64,000 nucleotides of DNA. It comes from Thiomicrorhabdus sp. zzn3. Lineage in GTDB: Bacteria; Pseudomonadota; Gammaproteobacteria; Thiomicrospirales; Thiomicrospiraceae. This document shows, piece after piece, positions 56,988 to 64,000 of this stretch. The stretch covers positions 434,001 through 498,000 of the forward strand of contig NZ_JARUQS010000001.1 of NCBI RefSeq assembly GCF_029767755.1. The letters are read 5' to 3'. A program made the translations under genes and the position numbers. Numbering within the stretch: position 1 is the first letter of the stretch; each line of letters starts with the position of its first letter. The notes below the pieces were generated by a model. It was not told the DNA's origin and did not search any database. It worked only from the letters and a program-made list of their open reading frames with translations.

Positions 56988-58184
56988 TTATTCACCGGTG
57001 CCGTAGTTGTCCACCACATAGTCGATGTCTTTATCGCCACGGCCGGAGAGGTTGATCAGGATGGTGCTTCCCGGATTCTCCTGACCATATTTCATTGCCC
57101 ACGCCACGGCATGTGAGCTTTCCAGCGCCGGAATGATCCCTTCCAGGCGTGACAATTTATAGAAGGCATCCAGAGTTTCGTCATCGGTCACGGCATGGTA
57201 ATTGACCTTGCCGATGGTTTTCAGATAGGAGTGTTCCGGACCGACCCCCGGGTAGTCCAGGCCGGAGGCGATCGAGTGCACCGGTGCAGGATTGCCTTGT
57301 TCGTCTTCCAGAACCAAACATTTAAAGCCGTGAATCATGCCCGGCTTGCCGTAGGTCATGGTGGCGGAGTGCTCACCGAGGTTGGTGCCACGCCCTAAGG
57401 GTTCAACGCCGTTTAGACCGACTTCGTCGTCGTCGATAAAGCCGGCGAACAGCCCCATGGCGTTGGAGCCGCCGCCGACACAGGCTCCGACCTGATCCGG
57501 GAGCTCGCCGGTCATTTCCAGGAATTGTTCACGCGCTTCATGTCCGACGACCGACTGGAAATTGCGCACCATCAATGGGAACGGGTGCGGTCCGACGACG
57601 GAACCGATGGCAAACAAAGCGGTATCCGCCTGCGGCACATAAGATTGGAAAGCGGAGTCCACCGCTTCTTTCAGGCTGCGTCCGCCGAAAGAGACCGGGA
57701 CCACCGTGGCACCCAGCAGCTTCATGCGGGTGACATTTGGGGCCTCTTTGGCAATGTCGATTTCCCCCATATGAATTTCACACTCCAAGCCGAAGTAGGC
57801 GGCCGCAGTAGCCAGTGCGACACCGTGTTGGCCAGCACCGGTTTCGGCAATCAGTTTGGTTTTACCCATGTGCTTGGCGAGCAGGGCTTCAGCCATGCAG
57901 TGGTTGAGTTTGTGTGCACCGGAATGGTTTAAATCTTCACGTTTAAGGTAGATGTGTGCCCCGGCGTGTTTGCTGAGATTGTGAGCATAGTAAACAGGTG
58001 TCGGGCGACCTTGATAATGTTTACGAATGTATTTCAGTTCATTAAGAAAATCCGCTGAACGCCCCAATTCCAGATACGCTTTATTGATCTCTTCAAAATG
58101 CGGTTCCAGCTCAGGCGGCAAAAAGGCACCGCCAAAGTCGCCAAAGTAACCCTCTGGATTTGGGGTGTTTTTTAAATAAGACAT
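56988..58184 (-). CDS. trpB: Tryptophan synthase beta chain, stand-alone
   Basis: PLP enzyme joining indole and serine to tryptophan. 398 residues. PLP lysine (K92) in HSGAHKLNH, catalytic [10 protein letters not shown], phosphate-binding [10 protein letters not shown], and ESSHAVAWA with LSGRGDKD near the end are all intact. There is no trpA or other trp gene next to it; neighbours are htpX and a SufE-like gene. The [14 protein letters not shown] and [17 protein letters not shown] stretches differ from the enteric sequence. It could be the main TrpB at a split locus or a second, divergent copy. Confidence 0.93.
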   Translation of the reverse strand: MSYLKNTPNPEGYFGDFGGAFLPPELEPHFEEINKAYLELGRSADFLNELKYIRKHYQGRPTPVYYAHNLSKHAGAHIYLKREDLNHSGAHKLNHCMAEALLAKHMGKTKLIAETGAGQHGVALATAAAYFGLECEIHMGEIDIAKEAPNVTRMKLLGATVVPVSFGGRSLKEAVDSAFQSYVPQADTALFAIGSVVGPHPFPLMVRNFQSVVGHEAREQFLEMTGELPDQVGACVGGGSNAMGLFAGFIDDDEVGLNGVEPLGRGTNLGEHSATMTYGKPGMIHGFKCLVLEDEQGNPAPVHSIASGLDYPGVGPEHSYLKTIGKVNYHAVTDDETLDAFYKLSRLEGIIPALESSHAVAWAMKYGQENPGSTILINLSGRGDKDIDYVVDNYGTGE

Positions 58185-58362
58185 TCGTCATCCTCCATCC
58201 TGTTGTAATGGTTGTTTTATCATCCGTTTTGGTGAGATTAAAAGGATACCTTGAAATCAAAGACGGATGAAGGGGGGGGAAATGAAATTTTCGCTTTCAA
58301 GAAGAGAGGAATGAAAGCCGCAGTTGGAAAAGATAAGCGGCTTTATAAATCGGGTAACAGGG

Positions 58363-58836
58363 TTAGGCGGAAAGACGCTTTTGCCCTTCGCTCTGAATGC
58401 GTTTGATCATATGATAGAGGCCGGTTGAGCGGTTTGGGCTTAACTGTTGAAGCAAGCCGATTTTGCCCAAAAATTCCAGCGGGGCTGAGACGATTTCTTC
58501 AGGGGTGCGGCCATTATAGACGCGGAGCAGCAGGGCGATCAGACCGGAGACAATGGCGGCATCGCTCTTGGCTTGCATATAAAGACGGCCGTCATGTTCT
58601 TCGATATGAATCCATACTTGAGATTGGCAGCCATGGATGCGGTTCTCTTCGGTTTCAAAGCTGCTGTCCATCTGTTGTAGCTGTTTACCCATATCGATTA
58701 GGTATTTATAGCGATCCTTCGGATTGGCGAAATGGGTAAAGCGTTTAACCAAGTCGTTTTGCACTTCTTCAATGGTTTGTTGGGGAGGGGTCAATTCCAC
58801 ACTGTTTTCCTCGGTTATTCTGTTGGCGCACATCAT
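58363..58836 (-). CDS. SufE-like cysteine desulfurase activator
   Basis: About 157 residues. The sulfur-accepting cysteine is in RIHGCQSQVWIH, matching HGC(Q/R)S of SufE/CsdE; DRYKYLIDMGKQL and IVSGLIALLLRVYNGRTPEEI are also typical. Two adjacent in-frame ATG codons make the start uncertain by one residue, and longer readings add a non-conserved leader. No suf or csd desulfurase gene is next to it, so its partner is elsewhere. Confidence 0.9.
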   Translation of the reverse strand: MMCANRITEENSVELTPPQQTIEEVQNDLVKRFTHFANPKDRYKYLIDMGKQLQQMDSSFETEENRIHGCQSQVWIHIEEHDGRLYMQAKSDAAIVSGLIALLLRVYNGRTPEEIVSAPLEFLGKIGLLQQLSPNRSTGLYHMIKRIQSEGQKRLSA

Positions 58837-59001
58837 ACCATTTTTAAATACGTATCTGAAATAGAAGCCTTTTCGTCTGTCTGTCGGCTGGTGCCGGATA
58901 GATGACGTTTTGTGAACGTGAGATTGCGTATTGCGGTTTATAGATCGCACGAGTATAGTTGTCGGGTTAAATTTTTATGAATCATTTGGAGTATCGCACT
59001 T

Positions 59002-59997
59002 ATGAAACGTCGCGAGTTATTGAAATCTGCTTTCGGTTTGACTGCCGGTTTGGTCGGAATGTCGGCATTAAAGCCGCTCTATGCGAATACGGATTTAGAG
59101 TTTAAAGCGGATCCTATGTATGATGTGCCTGTGACTAAAGTCAGTGATCGCTGTTATTACATTTTGGCTAAGGATCCGGAGCCAACGCCTGAGAACCATG
59201 CCTTTTTTAATAACCCTGGTTTTATTGTAACCAGCGAAGGCGTGGTGGTGATTGATACCGGTAGTTCTGTCCAAATCGGTGAAATGGTGCTGCGCCAGAT
59301 TAAAACCGTGACCGACAAGCCAGTCATTGCTGTGATTAATACCCATTATCACGGTGATCACTGGTTGGGTAATCATGCCTTTATTGCACAGAATCCTAAG
59401 TTGGATATCTATTCTCACCAGGCCACAATCGACAATATCAAAAACGGCGGTGGCGAGTTCTGGGTTGGCTTTATGCAGCGCATGTCGAACAATGGTATTT
59501 CAGGCACGGTTGTGACTCCCCCGAATAAAACGCTTGAAGGCGGCGAAATCTTAACGTTTGGAGATACCACTGTGAAAGTTCACCAGTTCGGTAAAGCGCA
59601 TACTGAATGTGATTTAATCGTAGAAGTGGTTGAGGACAAAGTGGCCTTCTTGGGTGATACCGCGATGCGTCGTGTTGCCAATATGGCAGACGGTTCTTTC
59701 CCGGGTACGATTGAGACTATGAAGAAAGCCAAGGAATTAGGGTGTGATCAATATATTCTGGGGCATGGTCCTCATGATGGCAAGGCGATCTGTGACGACA
59801 TGCAGACCTTCTGTGAAGTGATCTACAATAACGCTGTTAAATACTATGATGAAGGTTTGTCTGACTTTGAGATGAAGCCTAAGATTATGGATGAACCGTT
59901 TATGAAAGAGGTGGCTTCAACATGGCCTGGTTATGAACATACTATTGGTAAGTTCATTGCTGTTGCAGTTGCCGAAGTAGAGAAAAACATGTTCTAA
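59002..59997 (+). CDS. Tat-exported metallo-beta-lactamase-fold hydrolase, SoxH-like
   Basis: 331 residues. The N-terminus MKRRELLKSAFGL, followed by a hydrophobic stretch ending YANT, is a twin-arginine signal. The metal motif is NTHYHGDHWLGN (HxHxDH, residues 115-120), with further ligands in GKAHTECD, FLGDTAMRR and LGHGPHDGK. Similar proteins occur as SoxH in thiosulfate-oxidation clusters and in quinoprotein-linked clusters; no sox gene is adjacent here, so substrate and name remain open. It has its own terminator. Confidence 0.82.
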   Translation: MKRRELLKSAFGLTAGLVGMSALKPLYANTDLEFKADPMYDVPVTKVSDRCYYILAKDPEPTPENHAFFNNPGFIVTSEGVVVIDTGSSVQIGEMVLRQIKTVTDKPVIAVINTHYHGDHWLGNHAFIAQNPKLDIYSHQATIDNIKNGGGEFWVGFMQRMSNNGISGTVVTPPNKTLEGGEILTFGDTTVKVHQFGKAHTECDLIVEVVEDKVAFLGDTAMRRVANMADGSFPGTIETMKKAKELGCDQYILGHGPHDGKAICDDMQTFCEVIYNNAVKYYDEGLSDFEMKPKIMDEPFMKEVASTWPGYEHTIGKFIAVAVAEVEKNMF

Positions 59998-60017
59998 AGC
60001 TTCTGGTGCTTGAAAAT

Positions 60018-60045
60018 AAAAAGCCGGCGTAATGCCGGCTTTTTT
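60018..60045 (+). terminator. Terminator of the SoxH-like gene
   Basis: AAAAAGCCGGC, loop GTAAT, GCCGGCTTTTTT. Confidence 0.93.
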
Positions 60046-60056
60046 ATGCGCATGAA

Positions 60057-60080
60057 AAACGGAACAGGCCTGTTCCGTTT
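60057..60080. repeat. 24-bp perfect palindrome with CAGGCCTG core
   Basis: AAACGGAACAGG followed directly by its reverse complement. It lies in the convergent gap, 32 bases from the serB stop, and may terminate serB. The same CGGAACAGG arm occurs in the yaaA terminator near 41066. Confidence 0.75.
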
Positions 60081-60112
60081 GAATGTGGTTTTGTGGAGTT
60101 TGTTTGCTGGAA

Positions 60113-60943
60113 TTAAGCAATAAAGTCCAGAATGGCATCCAATCCGCGGTAATTCAGCGCGGTATCCGCCTGCTCCTGAACCGTGGGTTTGGCGTGGTAG
60201 GCAACGCTTAAACCGGCTTCTTTCATCATCATCAAGTCATTGGCACCATCGCCGACGGCAATGGTCTGACTCATTAGAATTTCCATCTGATCGCACAATT
60301 CAATCAGAAAATCCGCCTTGGCTTGCGCCCCAACGATATCGCCGACAACGCGCCCGCTGAGTTGATGACCTTCTATTTCCAATACATTTGCACGGGTAAA
60401 GTCAATGCCCAAGCGTTCTTGCAGGCGTTGGGTAAAGAAGGTGAAGCCCCCGGAAACTAACGCGAACTTGATGCCTTGTTCTTTGAGCCCTTCAATCCAG
60501 GTTTCCGCGCCCGGATTTAGAGTGAGGCGTTCGTCATAGACGTGTTGTAAGGCATTGGTTTCTAAGCCTTTCAGTAGTGATACGCGTTCTGTTAACGACT
60601 CTTCAAAGTTAAGCTCACCACGCATGGCCGCTTCGGTAATCGCCGCCACTTGGGGTTTGACATTAATGAAGTCGGCAATTTCATCCACGCACTCAATGCT
60701 GATCAAGGTGGAATCCATGTCGCTGATCACCAGCTTGACGGTTTTGCTATCAAAGTTGGCTGGCAGTACATTGATGTCGAGTTCCAGTTCCTGTCTCAGC
60801 TGGACCAGTTGTTCGTGGGTTGGTGCGGTTTCGACTTCGGCGCGATAATGATTATGAACGGCGCTGAGTTTACCGAATTTACGCTCGAGTGTCTTGCTTT
60901 GCTCAAAGTTTAGGGTGTTACTGTGAATAATGATGGTGGCCAT
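60113..60943 (-). CDS. serB: Phosphoserine phosphatase
   Basis: Last step of serine synthesis; HAD-superfamily hydrolase, 276 residues. Nucleophile motif ISDMDSTLISIECVDEIADF, second motif ALVSGGFTFFTQRL, and VGDGANDLMMMKEAGLSVAYHAKP. The N-terminal 75 residues form the small regulatory region found in SerB of many gammaproteobacteria. Transcribed alone; a hairpin-forming palindrome follows its stop. Confidence 0.97.
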   Translation of the reverse strand: MATIIIHSNTLNFEQSKTLERKFGKLSAVHNHYRAEVETAPTHEQLVQLRQELELDINVLPANFDSKTVKLVISDMDSTLISIECVDEIADFINVKPQVAAITEAAMRGELNFEESLTERVSLLKGLETNALQHVYDERLTLNPGAETWIEGLKEQGIKFALVSGGFTFFTQRLQERLGIDFTRANVLEIEGHQLSGRVVGDIVGAQAKADFLIELCDQMEILMSQTIAVGDGANDLMMMKEAGLSVAYHAKPTVQEQADTALNYRGLDAILDFIA

Positions 60944-60996
60944 AAACGTCCTGTTAATGTTCAGTAGGTAGCCGTCTTCTCTTCAAACGGCTGGGC

Positions 60997-61410
60997 TTAG
61001 CTTTCGTAAATGGGCTCTATTTTAGTCTTTGCCAAGATATCCTGCAAAGATTGTCGTTTGGCGGAAGTGAATAGAGTGATCCAGCCGATTAAGCAGAACA
61101 GAACCGCGTAAATAAAGCGGATATTGGCATTATGCCGGGTCAAAAGGTAACCGTCTTCTCTGACCAGGCGTAGTTTCCAGGTGCGCAGTCCGGGTGTTTG
61201 TCCTGAATTCACCCAGAAATAGGTCAGGTAGAGATAAGTGATGGCCAGCAAGTAAATTTGGAAAGCAAAATTGGCCACCGGGCTGTCCTGAAATTCACCG
61301 CCTTGCCACATCACAAACGGAATGGCGGCGACGAACCAGACGGCGCACAATAGAATGAAGTCGTAGAGCAGGGCAAAAAGAATTTTAAATTGGTTCATAA
61401 CGTGAGCCAT
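60997..61410 (-). CDS. RDD-family membrane protein
   Basis: 137 residues with three to four hydrophobic segments. LLYDFILLCAVWFVAAIP with the R/Y-DD-like start, TPGLRTWKLRLVREDG and the final WITLFTSAKRQSLQDILAKT are typical of RDD proteins. Function unknown. It stands between serB and the CbiM-like gene; the start at the first ATG is preferred but lacks a clear RBS. Confidence 0.85.
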   Translation of the reverse strand: MAHVMNQFKILFALLYDFILLCAVWFVAAIPFVMWQGGEFQDSPVANFAFQIYLLAITYLYLTYFWVNSGQTPGLRTWKLRLVREDGYLLTRHNANIRFIYAVLFCLIGWITLFTSAKRQSLQDILAKTKIEPIYES

Positions 61411-61489
61411 TTATAATATTGGTCAGTATTGTACACTGTATTAACCGATCTGTTGGCTTAGACAAAAGCCGTTATGTAATGGAGAGAAT

Positions 61490-62152
61490 ATGAATTTGGT
61501 CGCAGACAGTTTTGCTTTGCATTGGCTGGTAGGCGGTCTGTTGATTTGGGCAGGCCTGTTTGCATGGGCGTTGAAAACCGCGCCCTGGTATAAGGTTCAA
61601 GGTGACAAGCCTGCGCAGCATGTGTTGTTGGGGGCGGCGTTTGTGGTGTTTTTGGTGTGGATTTTTGGTGCCAGCTTGGGGGATGGCATTACCTTTCACT
61701 TTCTGTTTATGACCACTTTGACGTTGATGTTTGGGCCGCAGTTTGCGTTTATGGCCATGAGTTTGGCGTTGCTTGGGGTAACCTTGCAGCTGGATCTCGG
61801 GTTAATGGCATTGGGTTTAAACGCGGTGTTAATGGGAGTGATCCCTATTTTGATTACCTGGTGGATGGCGCGTTGGGCTTTTCGTGTTTTGGACCGGAAT
61901 ATTTTCGTGTTTGTGTTTTTTAACGCCTTTTTATCCGCAGCGCTCGGCGTCGTGGTCTCGTTAGGCGTTGCAGCCTGGGTGCTTTATGCCGCCGATGTGC
62001 ACAGTTACAAGATGCTGAAACAGAGTTTTATTCCCTATATTCCTTTGTTGGCCACGCCTGAAGGCTTTGTGAACGGTATGTTGATGATGGCGTTTGTGCT
62101 GTTTAAGCCAGAGTGGGTCAGTTCGATAAATGATCGGGATTATTTTAAATAG
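61490..62152 (+). CDS. CbiM-like (energy-coupling-factor type) membrane protein
   Basis: 220 residues with six or seven helices. FGASLGDGITFHFLFMTTLTLMFGP and the late LLATPEGFVNGMLMMAFVLFKPEW match the predicted membrane proteins related to the CbiM substrate-binding subunit of cobalt/nickel ECF importers. The usual N-terminal MHI(x)nG metal-binding start is not present and no EcfT or ATPase gene is adjacent, so metal transport is not shown. AGAGAA precedes the ATG. Confidence 0.75.
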   Translation: MNLVADSFALHWLVGGLLIWAGLFAWALKTAPWYKVQGDKPAQHVLLGAAFVVFLVWIFGASLGDGITFHFLFMTTLTLMFGPQFAFMAMSLALLGVTLQLDLGLMALGLNAVLMGVIPILITWWMARWAFRVLDRNIFVFVFFNAFLSAALGVVVSLGVAAWVLYAADVHSYKMLKQSFIPYIPLLATPEGFVNGMLMMAFVLFKPEWVSSINDRDYFK

Positions 62153-62196
62153 GTCGGCTTTTCATGAAAAAAGGTTGGCGGCTGTGTGAAATATTT

Positions 62197-62240
62197 TAGG
62201 CATAAAAAAACCGGCCTAATGCCGGTTTTTTTATGCCTAA
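62197..62240. terminator. Perfect bidirectional terminator
   Basis: A 20-bp perfect inverted repeat (TTAGGCATAAAAAAACCGGC and its complement) around loop CTAA, serving the CbiM-like gene and the convergent lipoprotein gene. Confidence 0.95.
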
Positions 62241-62249
62241 GGCGAGAGA

Positions 62250-62579
62250 TTATTTTTCCCAAGCCGCCGTTAGGTTTTCGTTGTTTTTGATCTGGGCAAC
62301 TTCCGCTTTAGCTGTTTTCAAAGCTTCTTTCGCATATTTGACGGCAGCAGCTTCGTCGCCTTTCTCTTTTGCTTTAGCGGCTAGATCAAGGTAATGCTCA
62401 ACATATGGAAGCTTCATTTTTTTCTGTTTCCATACGTTATGCATTGCTTTTGCTTCAGCGTGAGTCGCAGTAGCTTCTGCTACGATAGAATCGTAAGAGT
62501 TGCTTTGTGTTGCCATGCTAGAGCAAGCGGTTAGGTTAAAGGCAGCGGCGATTGCAGCACCGATAAGAAGTTTCTTCAT
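62250..62579 (-). CDS. Small helical lipoprotein, possibly SoxXA-binding-protein (SoxK)-like
   Basis: 109 residues. The signal peptide ends in the lipobox LTAC at about residue 19. The mature part is almost wholly helical and rich in Ala, Lys and Glu: AEATATHAEAKAMHNVWKQ, then YLDLAAKAKEKGDEAAAVKYAKEAL. This layout resembles the SoxXA-binding protein of thiosulfate oxidisers, and would fit the SoxH-like protein nearby. The resemblance is by eye and other small lipoproteins look similar. GGAGG precedes the ATG. Confidence 0.8.
   Translation of the reverse strand: MKKLLIGAAIAAAFNLTACSSMATQSNSYDSIVAEATATHAEAKAMHNVWKQKKMKLPYVEHYLDLAAKAKEKGDEAAAVKYAKEALKTAKAEVAQIKNNENLTAAWEK

Positions 62580-64000
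<1,421 letters not shown>

Overview
The window is a continuous piece of a gammaproteobacterial chromosome of about 49-50% GC. Gene content and order (mreBCD-mrdAB-dacA, lptD-surA-pdxA-rsmA-apaH, amgK-murU beside lptD, ectABC-ask, SoxH-like and SoxK-like proteins) suggest a marine, salt-adapted, probably sulfur-oxidising member of the Thiomicrospira / Hydrogenovibrio / Thiomicrorhabdus group. The genus is an inference. I see no insertion sequence, prophage, CRISPR array, rRNA or tRNA. Two genes run off the edges: glnE on the left and guaB on the right.

Layout. 1-3.5 kb: glnE and glnA (nitrogen control); glnA has a sigma54-type promoter and an NtrC-like enhancer. 3.8-14.5 kb: a phosphate block, pstC-pstA-pstB-phoU-phoB-phoR, a convergent Pit transporter, and a separately promoted pstS. 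PhoB boxes precede both pstC and pstS. 14.6-15.9 kb: a small 2Fe-2S ferredoxin and a one-repeat voltage-gated cation channel. 16.0-21.1 kb: ectoine synthesis, ectABC plus the ectoine-type aspartokinase, with an overlapping membrane TPR protein and a long leader. 21.2-31.9 kb: DsrE-like protein, BolA, an unknown membrane protein, the apaH/rsmA/pdxA/surA/lptD cluster, divergent amgK-murU and an RluF-like pseudouridine synthase.

32-41 kb: a solitary HicA-like protein, an MFS carrier, a bile-acid/sodium-symporter-family carrier, two tandem exported rhodanese-domain paralogues, a hybrid histidine kinase coupled to an EAL response regulator, and YaaA. 41-52 kb: Hsp33 with an altered zinc site, lipA, lipB, a DUF493 protein, a D-amino-acid/branched-chain aminotransferase, dacA, rodA, PBP2, mreD, mreC and mreB, all on the minus strand (cell-wall elongation and lipoate). 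52.5-64 kb: gatCAB, htpX, a stand-alone trpB, a SufE-like protein, a Tat-exported metallo-beta-lactamase-fold (SoxH-like) protein, serB, an RDD protein, a CbiM-like membrane protein, a small lipoprotein and guaB.

The strongest signal not explained by ordinary genes is an 8-bp palindrome, CAGGCCTG, seen 26 times by eye where about one is expected. More than half the copies lie in the small non-coding fraction, often extended to GAACAGGCCTGKTC. Several sit as inverted pairs forming hairpins at gene ends, much like the uptake-sequence terminators of Neisseria and Haemophilus. Other points of note are an apparent AUC start codon for mreC, the Hsp33 zinc-site change, a catalytic Cys-to-Ser change in one rhodanese paralogue, and an 8-codon reading frame in the ectoine leader.
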